From: Codonopsis lanceolata
Lineage: Eukaryota > Streptophyta > Magnoliopsida > Asterales > Campanulaceae
DNA: 64,000 nucleotides
Assembly (NCBI GenBank): GCA_013146195.2
Contig: CM028382.1
Location: forward strand, 5,180,434-5,244,433
Direction: 5' to 3'
Shown: positions 21,196-33,126 of the stretch, piece after piece
How positions within the stretch are numbered: the first letter of the stretch is position 1
How the letters are laid out: each line of letters opens with the position of its first letter
The notes under the pieces: model-generated
What the model was told of the DNA's origin: nothing
Databases searched by the model: none
Seen by the model: the letters and a program-made list of their open reading frames with translations, nothing else
Made by a program: the position numbers and the translations under genes

Positions 21196-22360
21196 TTTAT
21201 TGCAAAATTTTACCAAAATTTTTCACTTTCAAACCTTAGAAAACAAATTATGTGTTTTGCAATGGAGCAAGGTGAATTATTCCATGAAGCATGGGATAGA
21301 TTTAAGTCACTGCTAATAGCATTTCCTTACCATAATTTCTCTCAAGATGTTTCAATTAATCAGTTTTATAATTCACTCTTTAATCATCTTCAAACCATGG
21401 TCGATAGTGCTACTGGCAGGTCAATTCATGAATTGACCCTTGAACAAGCTAATGAATTATTTGAAATGTTAGGTTCTAATTCCCAACAGAAGAGTGTTAG
21501 GGGTAAATCTAAAGCTTTATATGAAGTTAATACCAATTTTAATCAGAATGAATCCAGTGCATTAGTTGCTGCTAATGCCAAAATCGAAGCTTTAGAAGCA
21601 CACATGGCCGTAGTAAATTTAAATTTTGTGTATGAAGTTTGTGCTAATTGTGCTAATAATTCTCATGCTACTAATGGTTGTTCGTCTAGTGCACATGTGT
21701 ATGCTTATTCTGAACAGGTAAATTCAATGAATTCCTATCCACCATGACAAAGAAACGATCCTTACTCCAACACATACAATCCTGGGTGGAGGAACCATCA
21801 GAATTTTGGTTGGGGAGGAAACAAACCGTTGTATCCGCAACAACAACAACCAGAAGTGTTTGGGCAAGGAAATCAAAATAATGTTGGTGAGATGCAAAAC
21901 AATGGAAATAATCAAGCATGCGATAGTTCATTGAATGCCACATTGCAGAAGATAATGGCACATTTAGGGCAATTGGCTGAAGAAGTGAAAGAGGTCAAGG
22001 GATGTGATTATGGGAAGTTTCCCCGCCAAAACGAGCAAGTCAAGACTATTACTACATTGCGTAGTGGTAGAACAATCGATGAAGAGGTAAGTACCCCTAT
22101 TCCTTCTACTACTCAAGGGACAAATTTTGAAGAAGAAAAAGAGATTGAAAAGAATGATAGTACTTGTAACTTAAGTGAAAAAGAAAAGGAGGACACTTAT
22201 AAAGAAGAACCTTATTTTGCACCTAAGGTTTACGTTCCTCCTATTCCTTTTCCAGGCAGACTAATGAAGAATAAAATGGATAAGCAATTTGCAGAAATTT
22301 ACAATATGCTTTCTAAAGTTAATATAAATTTGCCTTTGCTTAATGTGATAAAAAAATAGT

Positions 22361-23009
22361 CCATCTTATGCAAAGTTCTTCAAGGATCTGAGGTCTAGGA
22401 AACATAGATTTAAGAAAAATGAAAAGGTGATTATGTCTGAAAATGTTAGTGCAGTTCTTCAACAAAATCTTCCACCAAAGTTAAAAGATCATGTTAGTTT
22501 TAATGTTGAGATAACGTTGGGAGATTCTAAAAAATTTAAGGCTATATTAGATCTTGGTGCTAGTATTAATTTGATGCCTTTTTCAGTTTATAAACAATTA
22601 GGGTTAGGAGAGTTAAAGCCAACCACATTGTCTTTGCAACTGGCTGATCGTTCTGTTAAACATCCTGTGGGTATTGTGGAAGACATTCTAGTGCAAGTAG
22701 ATAAATTAATAATGCATGTTGATTTTGTTGTGCTTGAAATGGAAAATCAGGCTACCAGTAATCATGAAGCTACCCTTTTTTCTTGGGCGACCCTTTATGG
22801 CTACTGCTAATACTGTAACTAATGTTTAAAATGACAAGTTATCCATGACTGTTATGGGTGAAACTGTTGAGATATATGTGTTTGATGCAATGAACAGACT
22901 TAGTGATATGAGTGCGTGTTTTGCTGTTGATGAAGTAGAAAATTTAATGGTTGAGAATTTTGTGCAAAAAGTTAAGTCTGACAAAGTAGAAGAAGTGTTG
23001 ACCAAGTTT
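22361..23009 (+). pseudogene. Athila-type protease and linker of element B, frameshifted
   Basis: From about 22361 (SPSYAKFFKDLRS) in a new frame to 22810. The aspartic protease motif reads ILDLGASINLMPFSVYKQLG; the DLGAS form is characteristic of Athila elements rather than DTGAS. A frameshift near 22780 is followed by readable text (PFMATANT, then MTVMGETVEIYVFDAMN) to about 23005, and then the viral copy begins. A frameshift in the A run at 22350-22356 separates it from gag. No Athila RT follows. Confidence 0.8.
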
Positions 23010-23038
23010 CCTCTTCTTTAACTAGAAAGGAAGCAGAG

Positions 23039-24790
23039 ATGAAGTTTCTCAAAGCCCAGCCCACAGATCTAGAACGGCAACATAAAAAGAAAAGAATGGC
23101 CACATTGGTTGATAATCCTTGGAGACTACCCTCAACCCTCTTCGTCAAAACCGCTTTTGACCCCCAACCAATCCCTCAGTCCACCCACAAAGAGCCATCC
23201 CCTTCCCTCACTCTTTCGGCTCCAAAATCCCTGTCCGCCAGCAAACCCATCCAGAAAACTTCACAAGTTGTTACAGCCTCCCTACCAAGCATAGCCACGA
23301 TATCCAAAAACTCTAACCCACAAGCCTTCCAACCAGACCATCCTGATCACCATTTAGGTGCTTCCACCATAGCCCCTGATATTTTTCCAATAGAAGAAAC
23401 AAACCCTGTTTCCCAATTCCTACAAACCCTTTCCCACCATCACAACCCTTCTTCGTCCCCCTTTGACGGACCAATGGTTGATCCATCCTCTTTACAAATG
23501 GAAGAAGATTTTGATCCCACAGAAGCCTTTGAACATTTGTTCACGATAGAACCGGAGCCAACGGTCCATAACTCTCCAGATGATGATCCAGAGGAATCTA
23601 CATCTCAGACCTCACCACATGAGAATCAAAAACTTCGCAATCTGCTACCCAAACCGATACCAAACAACAATTCACCTTCGATGATATTCCACCTTCCAAA
23701 TGGCGCGAACGAAGTGTCAAAATGTTAACTTGGTGCTTAGCAGAGCTGTAGTTTTATACCATCGAGTTGGTCATCAAAAGGTTCCTTGCCCGGATCCAAG
23801 GGCGCCTTCGAGATTGGTATCTCAGTCTTGGAGAATACCGACAGTTGCAAATTCAACAGTCCCCGTCTCCAGAAGCATTCATGAATATCATTTATTCTGA
23901 ATTCATTGGCAGCCCCATAGAACACATTACCCATGCCAGAGAAGAATTCCTTAAAATGAAGTGTTGTTCTTTCCTGAAGAAGGACCTCGAAATGCATTAT
24001 AATCGAATGTCTCAATGTTTCTATTGCCTCCATGGTGTTGATGATGTCAACCTTAAGCAGGTTTTCCTCAACTCCTTTCCAGAGTCTCTCAGCAATGAAA
24101 CATACAGATCCCTGGAATCCAGAAATATGATAGTTTCTCAGACCTCCCTGGTGGCCTTTACTAGTTGATCTTAAATGCTCTAGAAAAACTCTGCAACTAG
24201 AGAAAATTCTTTGCAGAATTTAAAAAAACTGGCAAAAGATTAGGTTCTGGTTGTGATGAAAAGCATCTCCAGATCAAGTGTAAAGACAAGTCGTCCTGTG
24301 ATTGCACTCACACAAATAAGAAGTCTCATTCTAAATATCTCTCCAAATCCTTTGACTCCTCCTAACAAAGGAAGAGTTTTTCACGACGCCCCTTCGCGTC
24401 CAAGAAAAAATGGAGATTTATAAAGAAGAAGCCCCAACGTGGCCGCAATTCCGATCGGTGCTTCATCTGTCACAAAAAGGGACACTTCGCAAAAGACTGT
24501 CCGGATACAAGGAAATCTCAAGTGCTGATCCAAATGCTCAGTCAAATTGAGCCAGTAGATCTCTCTGACCTCGAGTCCCTCTATTCTCTTGATGATGAAC
24601 CAGGAGATTCGACAATCTGTTCAATTGCATATCCAAGTAATTTATCAGAAACAGATTCCGACTCATCAGAAGATGATCTCATGCCAAGGGTTTTCATCTT
24701 GAATCCTCTTCCCCACATTCTACCTGTACAAAAAAGTCAACCCATACCCCTGACCAAAATCCACCTTCTCAACCTCTACATATGCTAAGC
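23039..24790 (+). pseudogene. Pararetroviral coat-protein region with CCHC zinc knuckle, degenerate
   Basis: Three open pieces in different frames. 23039-23728 is a Pro/Ser/Asp-rich, poorly conserved stretch. 23767-24168 is a helical capsid-like region (IQGRLRDWYLSLGEYRQL, MHYNRMSQCFYCL). 24459-24780 carries the CCHC knuckle CFICHKKGHFAKDC and an acidic tail. The knuckle after a capsid-like helical domain is the usual sign of a caulimovirid coat protein, which packages the viral genome. Frame changes occur near 23690-23760, 24170-24420 and 24790. The upstream movement protein is not present, so this is a truncated polyprotein. Confidence 0.7.
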
Positions 24791-25548
24791 CCATCCAAGT
24801 TATAGCCTTCTTCGATACAGGATCCGCAGTCTCCATCCTAAATCCAAAAATACTCACAGCTAGTTTTTGGAAGCCACATCACCAATATTTCCTTGCTGCT
24901 AATGGTGATAGCTTCGTCATTGACAAAATCAACATTCCTATCTACATCAGATTATTTCCCAAGTGTGTCATTAAGCACAGACTGCTAGGCTCAAGCTCAC
25001 ATGGAAAAGACCTCCTCATCGGTTTCGATATCCTTCATAAGTTACCTAACTTACGATGGACGCAGGACGGTCTTTGTTACAAAAGCTTCTTCAACCCATG
25101 GAGCCCAGTCCCACGGCTTTACATGGCATCTGCTTCATCCATAGAAACCATCAAGCATCAGATCGTCCAAGATTCTTGTGCTTCATCCCATACAAAATTC
25201 TTGGCAAAACACCCCTCTCACCTATGGCTGAATTCTGCGTTTTATGTCTCATTACCTTTCAAGCAGAATGAAGATGTCATTCCCACCAAAGCAAGCCATC
25301 CAGGGATGAACCCCGACCATTATCAACTGGCTCTCACAGAATGCACCCAGCTTGTTGACCAAAAAATTATAGAACCTACATCCTCCCCATGGGCATGTAA
25401 GGCATTCTATGTCAACAAAAGAAGTGAGCAAGTTCGAGGAAAGCTATGTTTGGTCATCAATTACCAACCACTCAATCACTTCTTGGCAGATGATAAGTTT
25501 CCTCTACCACAGAAGAAGTCCTTGTTCCAATCCTTATCCGACGCAAAG

Positions 25549-26730
25549 TGATCGATGTCTTATTTTAAATTTATTTCCTTGCAAGTGGACAAGACTATTG
25601 TAGAATAGCTTGGGAAGCAAGGGTCGAACCACAGAGATTTGGATTTGATTATAGTAAATTTAACTAATCTATTAAAATAAAGCAATTAATAACTAATGAG
25701 GTTTTTGGTTTTTATAAATTAAATTAACTAAAAAGCAATAAAATAATCTAACTAACAAAGCATATAAATATGAGATAAATCAAAGATTTGTAAATCACCT
25801 AGGAATTAGGATTCACTTGTATCTCCTCTATGTTAATTCAAAATAATTATCATTCAATCTCTTGGGTTCGTTCACAAAAGATAGATATAGTCTGTTGAAC
25901 TATTGGTTCAGCCTCCATCCCCGCAACATTCATCCATTGTATATCCTAAGCATAAGAACATATGATTTATCTGTAACCTAAATCATGTATGAACCTGGTC
26001 CTAACTTATCACTTTCGTGCATCGATAGGTCCAATTTATTGTGATGGTGAGCCAGTGTACGACATATGCACATTGGTCATGCAGTTATCCGCACCTCTAG
26101 GCCTTTATTATTTGCGATTACATTCATTTGTTCAAAGCGAAATAATATAGGGATTGATAATCACCACAATCAACAAGAATTAAATGAATAAGAATTAATA
26201 TAAAACAATAGATTCAATACAAGTTACCTCCAATTCCTAGATTATGGAGTTAATTCTCCATAATTGAAAATACAAAACCTTGAACCATTCTTGAATAATC
26301 TTTCTTCATAGACAAAGAAAAATAATACAGAACTTCTCTCTTTTTTTTTTTTTTAACTAAAGGGATCTATTTATACCTAATTAATCCTACAACGAGGAGG
26401 AAAAGGAGGTACATTATAATTACAACACTTAAAAGAATTAAACTAGGACTTCACAATTCCCAAGACAATTGGAACTCTCAAAGTGGGCGGCTGAAATTTG
26501 CTGGAATTTCTGATTTTTCAGCTTTTACACTCCAAGTTTCCAGCTTTTGCAGTTTGGTCCCTGAAGTTCTTCAATTCAACATAAAATGCCTATATTTTGC
26601 ATAATTCTTCCAAAAGTCTCTGAAACTATAAAACAACACTAAAACACATATTAGACAACAAAAACCTTGAGAAATAGCATAATTGAAGCCGGAATAATAC
26701 ACAATAACTGCATATAAAATACAGTCATCA
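25549..26730 (-). repeat. Left LTR of element C (3' LTR in its own orientation)
   Basis: 1182 bp, TGATCGATG... to ...TCATCA on the plus strand. It matches 33127-34321 closely over the whole length, with small indels near 26030-26160. No gene inside. Confidence 0.93.
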
Positions 26731-29390
26731 AATACCCCCAAACTTAAACTTTTGCTCGTCCTCGAGTAAAATAAAAAACTAAACTAAACTAAATTAAAAC
26801 AAATAAAATATATATTTTTTCTTTTCATAAGTTAAAACATCGGCATGGTACCACATAATGCCTCAATGAATGATAAATAACAACACATAGCCACAAGTCT
26901 AGGCTTTTACTCAATCATCATCAATATCACTTGTACATCTCCATGTGTGTGTGTGTGAACCATTAATTGACTATCTCCAAACTTAGAAGGTTTTATCAAG
27001 CTAAGCACAACATTCATTCCCAAAATATTTCAATAAAAACGTGTGCATCACAAAACATGTACATACCATCAATATCCGGTTAACAACATGAAGAAAGATC
27101 ATGATAGAATTCAAGTGCTTATACATCTATCACATGCACTAACTATGTATGAAATACAATGCTCTCAAGTCCCAATTACTTATAATAGCTGAGATTATGC
27201 AAATACGGTGAGCTATATGAAGATGTGTATATTATTCAAAACAAGGGTCAAATCAACTATGCTTCCAAACCATGTCAACTAACACAAACAAATGTGACAA
27301 TTAGATCAATAAGACTTTATTAAGCTTGTAATGTAAGGCCAAGGTGAGGGGTAACAATAAAAGGGATAAGAAATTACAAAGTGAGAGAGTCAGAATATTT
27401 CCCTTTTTCCCATATAAATCACTCACTTTCCTTCAACAACCCCCAAACTTGGACTTTTGGGTTGAAGAAGGTATCAAACCATCATAAAGATTTTCTTCCC
27501 AATGATCTTTTTCTTTGTTTTCTTTATTTTTTTTCTATTTTTTTTCTTTTGAAGGGCATGTGCAACTTTGATTTTCGCACCCTTTTCATTCTTTTTTTTT
27601 TTCATATATACATTTTTTTTTCTTTTCCAATGCAAGATATTATTGGGGCTATTTTTGAACTGCATCAATCACCATGTAGACAACATTCCCAACCTAATCC
27701 TACTCTCTTAAAGGGTAGGCAAACGTGTATAAGCTTTAGGGTTAAGTTAATGTGGGTAATAGAAACGATGTCGGATGGAGGTCGATGTGTGCTTAGCACA
27801 CGCCATTCTTTTTAATAAAACTCAAAGGGGGACATTAGGGATTAATATAAAATAGGGATGGTGAGATAAATAGGCTAAAACGTTCCAAATATGGCATAAA
27901 TCATATCCTAATTGCCACAATGTTCATGCTTTGTTTTCACGGAAATTCAACAAAGTTTCAAATCATTCCCTAACTCGAAGTTTTAAAAACGAGCTCCACA
28001 AGTATTTCACATAAGCTTTCGCTAGAAAAGAGGTAGGGAAAATCAAGACTTAAATGCACTCACGGTTCGAAAGTGTGCTTAAGATATATTAGCAAAAGAA
28101 GTCTAACAAATCTAACTTAGCATGTAATCAACCCTAAGTCGCAAATATAATGCAACAATCATGTAATGACGGCTGTATAAAATGTTTATGATCACAAAAA
28201 TAACAAGGTCCAAGGGAATGAAATGTGCACTATAAACTCGATAAAAATACCCAAATTCTTTAATAAATCAAGTCATGGTATTTTTGTGCTAATAAAATTT
28301 GGAGATATAAAGTTCCATCAACTAGACCAAGCTAAGGCTCGTAGACAAGTATACATGCATCGCTATTAACAAACATATTATCATTGGCGAAAATAATCAC
28401 GCCAATATTAAAGACTCGGAAAATTTTTGAAAATTTTCTATATTTTTTTTAAAAAAATATTAAAATAAACTAACTACTAAAATTAACAAAAAGAAAATAA
28501 AAACTAAATTAACTAATACAGGTAAAACAGTTCTTCTAAAAAATATATCATCATTTAGGCGCAAGGCAATTCCCACCCCCAAACTTAAATTTCACATTGT
28601 CCTCAATGTGAATCAAATATAAACACAGGGTAAAGAATAAGTCAACAACATGGCAAATGACACAAGCATAACAGCCCAACTCGCAGCACATAACAATTCA
28701 AAACTTCCATTCTTGAATATCAAATTAAAGCACCCAACTAGTTGGTCACTACTCTTAATCTGACCAACATCTCAAGCTTATCATAATAACAAGGATTATT
28801 GTCCATCATTTGTTTAAAATCAATATACTCAAATTACTAAAAGCATAAATTCCAATGAAAATTCACAAGTCCCCAATAATTGAACTGGACAAGCTGGAAT
28901 TGCAAATGGGTTTATAAATTTCAGCAATTAACCCAACATAATGCCTACATAATTGCATTCTGACAAAGTCAACAGAGCATGCTTATGAACAAATTTTCCG
29001 TCAGACTTATCTCAACAAACAACCCAGCCTAAACTCAAGTCACTAGTCATGAAAATTCCCAAGTTTCCCACAGAGTTAAACTAGAAAAGACATGAATTGC
29101 ATTTGCATATGGGCAACAAATTTGAAGGCAGTGATTTCAAAATTTTCAGCAGATAACTTAGCATAATACCACCACATTTGAATTCTCACAAAATCGCCAA
29201 TAAACCATATCATACTTATGAACAGATTTTCAGCAAAATTCCCATAACAAAATTTCCAATTTTAGCAATTAATAGAAAAATTGAAGCAATCTTGAAATTT
29301 TTGCATGAGAATTCCAGAATTCAAGTCGTAACCGACTGACCTGGTGGAAAAATGGAGGATGTTGTCGACGCCCGGCAAAAGAGACGCAGG
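26731..29390 (-). other. Non-coding 3' internal region of element C
   Basis: No credible gene. On the minus strand it begins next to the ORF side with a block like ATTGAGGACAATGTG and AAGTTTGGGGGT (about 28565-28615), a conserved 3' feature of Athila-type elements. It includes a word matching TGGCCTTACATTACAAGCTT (about 27330), also found at about 38140 in element B and about 44950 in element D. It ends with the polypurine tract at 26731-26760. A 144-codon frame at 27381-27815 is low-complexity and looks accidental. Confidence 0.7.
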
Positions 29391-29737
29391 TGATCAGGCT
29401 GGAAGCTGCTTCGCCGGAATTGAGGTGAGCAAAGGCGGAGAAGATGACGGCTTTGATGGAGATTCACCGGTTGGATTTGGTGAAGGCTTTGGGCTGAAGT
29501 GAAGATGGCGAAGATTGTTGATTCGCCGGTGAAGATGGCAATGGGTGAGATTGCGGCTGGGTTTGGGAGAAGGGGCGACGCCGGCGGCTATGGTGGGCGT
29601 GGGAGCCGGGTGATGGCTGAAGAGAGTGGCGTGGCCGGCTGCTTGGTATTGGGGTGAAGAGCAGGAGAGAGAAAAGTGGGATGGAGAGGATGTCCCTGTA
29701 GCCGCCTTTTCTGTGCACACCATCTTTCCTGCTTTTA

Positions 29738-29780
<43 letters not shown>

Positions 29781-30287
29781 TTTATTGTGTACTCCCTTCC
29801 TGCCGACCTTTCTGTCTATCATGCGGTTGCAAGGTCAAAGGGGCCTTGCGACCGCAAGGTAATTTCATTTAAGCCCCTGAACTTTGATTTTTCTCGATTT
29901 TTACTGTAAATTGTCTCATTAATTTCAGTTAAACCTGTAAATTAAATCTTTTTGAGCAGCCTTTAACCTGTTTAAACTAAAATAAAAAATCTACAAAAAC
30001 TAAAAAAATAAAATTATTAAACATTAGCGCATATAAATACATAAAAAATAAAATCTTTTTGTGAGGGTGACACTATTAACACTCCCCTATAAACCCACAA
30101 ACTCATGAAGACTCTAACGAGTGACTCAAAAAACAACACGTTAAATACAAAGAGATAAGGGTTAGAAATTTTTCTAAGTTATAGTCGTTAGCTTGACTTA
30201 AATCCTTCCTTTTTACTAAGAAGGCGTCGCCGGATCACTTAGGAATGCACACATTTTTGGTCCATAAAATCCACCACTCATGTAATG
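29391..30287. repeat. GC-rich leader-like segment with inverted partner at 32740-33000
   Basis: Plus-strand 29800-29990 (GCGGTTGCAAGGTCAAAGGGG, CTTGCGACCGCAAGGTAATTTCA, then CTTTTTGAGCAGCCTT) is the reverse complement of about 32740-32905. A (TAT)n microsatellite lies at about 29738-29780. About 30055-30130 (minus) carries the Athila 3' block GTAAATAGTGTCACCCTC-like, shared with elements B and D. Frames in 29394-29822 are compositional. Confidence 0.65.
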
Positions 30288-31571
30288 TCATAATTTTAGT
30301 CCATTAAAACCAAACACTTCTTTGGCGAAATTTTCTTTTCTCGATGGCCATTTAATTGATTTGGGGACGGGTAATTTCACACTTAAATCTTCCAATATAA
30401 TCCTATCCGGAATTTCCACTACTTTTTCATCACAACATTGCTCATCTTCATGTATCTCTAAAATAAGTTCTTGATTCTCTTCAAGAAAATATGAAGAAGG
30501 CGTCCCTAACTCCACATAAGTGTCTAGCGGAGAATCAATTGGAGAATAAATTACATTGAAAGTCTCCGAAATTGTTTCGGGTCCTCGAGAACAATGAGGC
30601 GGGTCAATTTGTGAAAAATCTTGGGATTCTAAAATCAACTCATCATCGTTTTCAATCGGCTCATCTATTACTTCCAATTCTTTTTCCTCAATATTTGTTT
30701 TTCCTTTATCTCTTTCTATATTATATTCCCACTTAGAGACTTCCATGGGTATCTCATCATCTTTAGGAATCACCTCCTTCTCTCGCACTTCTAGTTCTAC
30801 TTTTTCATGATTATTTTCACTTTTATCTTTTTCAACTTCTTTATCAGAATTATCTACTTTATCAGGTATATCAGAAGGTTGAATAGGATTACTTACCTCT
30901 TCTATTTCTTCGTTAACTTTTACAAGTCGATTCTTTAAATTTTCTATCTCTTCTAGCAAATATTTCATAAGGGCAGCTTGACCTTTGCTTGCTCCTTCTA
31001 ACTTTGGAACTTCTTCATCTAAAGGTGTTGGGTCATTTACTTGATATTGTTTCTTTAGCTCATTTAACCCCTTTTCGAATTTTGCCAAAAACTTAGAGTT
31101 TTGTTCTAGTTCTTGCTTTTTAAGGTAAGACGAATAAGAATAAGATTCATTAACAATTGAAGCTTTCTGGATTGCATATTCGGTTTTGCGAGTTTTAATT
31201 AGTTCTTCCATATATGCAATATCTTCTGACACACTGGGATCACTGGGCGAAGAAAAAGAGGATTGATGACAATAAGAAGGTGGTTCATTATAATAATTAT
31301 GTGAGGAGAAAGATGATTGATGACAATAAGAAGGAGGCTCATTATAATAGGACGAATAAGGAGGAGGTTCATTATAAAAGGGCGGATTATAATAGGGTGG
31401 CTCATTATAGTTATTATGATAGGGTGGAAAAGATGGTTGATTGCGATAATCTCTTTCATAACTATTAGGAAAATATGGTTGATTTATTCTAGCATTTTGG
31501 TAGGCATATTCATTTGTGGCTCTCATAGGTGCGTAATTTTCCATACCCCAATGATAATTATTGTACGTCAT
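30288..31571 (-). CDS. 427-residue unknown protein of element C, Tyr/Pro/Asn-rich then acidic
   Basis: An intact ORF from ATG at 31571 (MTYNNYHWGMENYAPM) to TAA at 30288, on the element's sense strand about 190 bases after a primer-site-like word. Residues 30-115 are Tyr/Asn/Pro-rich with repeated YNEPPxY and an exact double of YYNEPPSYCHQSSFSS. Residues 120-230 are helical and probably coiled coil (YMEELIKTRK, LLEEIENLKNRLVKVNEEIEE). Residues 230-340 are very acidic with Lys. The C-terminus has IPDRIILEDLSVKLPVPKSI. I recognise no zinc knuckle, protease or enzyme motif. It may replace gag in a non-autonomous element, or bind nucleic acid through the Tyr-rich region; both are guesses. Persistence of a 1.28-kb open frame in such damaged DNA stands out. 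Confidence 0.7.
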   Translation of the reverse strand: MTYNNYHWGMENYAPMRATNEYAYQNARINQPYFPNSYERDYRNQPSFPPYHNNYNEPPYYNPPFYNEPPPYSSYYNEPPSYCHQSSFSSHNYYNEPPSYCHQSSFSSPSDPSVSEDIAYMEELIKTRKTEYAIQKASIVNESYSYSSYLKKQELEQNSKFLAKFEKGLNELKKQYQVNDPTPLDEEVPKLEGASKGQAALMKYLLEEIENLKNRLVKVNEEIEEVSNPIQPSDIPDKVDNSDKEVEKDKSENNHEKVELEVREKEVIPKDDEIPMEVSKWEYNIERDKGKTNIEEKELEVIDEPIENDDELILESQDFSQIDPPHCSRGPETISETFNVIYSPIDSPLDTYVELGTPSSYFLEENQELILEIHEDEQCCDEKVVEIPDRIILEDLSVKLPVPKSIKWPSRKENFAKEVFGFNGLKL

Positions 31572-31782
31572 TTTCTCTATAATAATTTTTTATAATTTAT
31601 TTTTTTTTGTAATTTTCGGAATTAATTAATATTTTTTTTATTTTCGGAATTAATATTTTTTTATTTATAATATTATTTTTTAAAGAAATTTTTTTAAATT
31701 TAAAAAAAAACGAAAATAACAAAAAGAAAAGCTAAATTAACTAAATCAAAATAACAAATCCCCGGCAACGACACCAAAAAAT

Positions 31783-32738
31783 TGATCGATGTCATATTTT
31801 AAATTTATTTTCCTTGCAAGTGGACAAGACTATTGTAGGATAACTTTGGGAAGCAAGGGTCGAACCACAGAGATTTGGATTTGATTAAAGTAAATTTAAC
31901 TAATCTTTTAAAATAAAACAATTAATAACTAATGGGGTTTTTATGGTTTTTATAAATTAAATTAACTAGAAAGCAATAAAATAACCTAACTAACAAATCA
32001 TATAAATATGAGATAAATCAAAGATTTGTAAATCACCTAGGAGGTGGGAGGTAACTTGTATCGAAATTTTGTTTTAATTCATATTTATGTTCATTCAATG
32101 CTTGTTGATTGTGGTGATTATCAATCCTTCTATTATTTCGCTTTGAACAAATGAATGTAATCGCAAATAATAAAGGCATAGAGGTGTGAATAACTGCATG
32201 ACCAATGTGCATATATCGTACACTGGCTCACCATCACAATAAATTAGATCTATCGATGCACGAGAGTGATAAGTTAGGACCAGGTTCATACATGATTTAG
32301 GTGACAGATAGATCATATGTTCTTGTGCACAGGATATAGAATGGATGAATGTTGCGGGGATAGAGACTGAACCAATAGTTCAACAGACTATATCTATCTT
32401 TCGTGAACGAACCCAAGGTATTGAATGATACTTTATTTAAATGAACAATAGAGTAGATACAAGTGAATCCTAATTCCTAGGCGATTTACAATTCTTTGAT
32501 TTATCTCATATTTATATGCTTTGTTAGTTAGATTATTTTATTGCTTTTTAGTTAATTTAATTTATAAAAAAAATCAAAAACCACATTAGTTATTAATTGC
32601 TTTATTTTAATAGATTAGTTAATTTTACTTTAATCAAATCCAAATCTCTGTGGTTCGACCCTTGCTTCCCAAAACTATTCTACAATAGTCTTGTCCACTT
32701 GCAAGGAAAATAAATTTAAAATAAGACATCGATAAATT
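31783..32738. repeat. Two LTR fragments of element C's family, head to head
   Basis: 31783-32040 matches the TGATCGATGTC end of the element C LTRs in the same orientation. 32041-32738 matches the same LTR family in the opposite orientation, ending at ...AAGACATCGAT. TCCCCGGCAACGACACCAAA (about 31760-31779) directly to the left is a slightly changed primer-site word. So a second LTR plus primer site sits inside element C, joined to an inverted LTR piece at a sharp point near 32040. Confidence 0.8.
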
Positions 32739-33126
32739 TAAACAGGTTGAAGGCTGCTCAAAAAGATTTAATTTACGGGTTCAACTGAACTTAATAAAGC
32801 AATTTCTGACTGATTCAAGAAATAATAAAAGTTCAAGGACTTAAGTGAAATTACCTTGCGGTCGCAAGTCCCCTTTGACCTTGCAACCGCAAGATAGACA
32901 GAAAGTTGGTGTGGGAAGCCAGGGAAGGGAGTACATTATTAAATAAACATTTAAAAAAAAAGTAAAGAAAGCCAGGAAAAGACGGCGGCTGCATGGACCT
33001 CTTCTCTCTCTCTCTTCTGCCCAAACAACCCCAAATCGCCATATCTCCCTATCTATCTCACCCACTCCGCCGACCTTCATCTCCGGCGAAACTACACCTC
33101 CTTCCCCGGCAACGGCGCCAAAAACT
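32739..33126 (-). other. Leader region of element C with primer-binding site
   Basis: Non-coding. The minus strand reads from the LTR edge at 33126: the primer site TGGCGCCGTTGCCGGGGA, a CT/GA-rich stretch, then words CTTGCGGTTGCAAGG and CTTGCGACCGCAAGG (about 32858-32895). The inner half is the inverted partner of 29800-29990. Small frames here are accidental. Confidence 0.75.

Larger units (their letters stand above)
19727..22360 (+). pseudogene. Athila-type gag of element B, interrupted and mutated
   Basis: The first part (19727 to about 20222) begins MHGRCSLNPI and includes NFELKGHFYNMLPTFHG and the gag core ending WKQLYDLF. An inserted repeat (20223-21195) interrupts it. The text resumes in frame at about 21196 (IAKFYQNFSLSNLRKQI) and continues to 21747, where TGA replaces a codon just before DPYSNTYNPGWRNH. 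It then runs to a stop at 22357-22359 in an A run. A Cys/His cluster (CANCANNSHATNGC) and the YNPGWRNH motif are typical of Athila gag. The product would be the particle protein. The ATG at 19727 is the first in frame after the primer site. Confidence 0.82.

Noticed and set aside
27381..27815. 144-codon plus-strand frame
   Set aside because: Phe/Leu-rich from T runs, antisense to the 3' non-coding DNA of element C, no motif.
29394..29822. 142-codon minus-strand frame with poly-Asn and Ser/Pro
   Set aside because: The Asn run is the (TAT)n microsatellite and the rest is GC-rich leader DNA with an inverted partner at 32740; overlapping frames are equally open.
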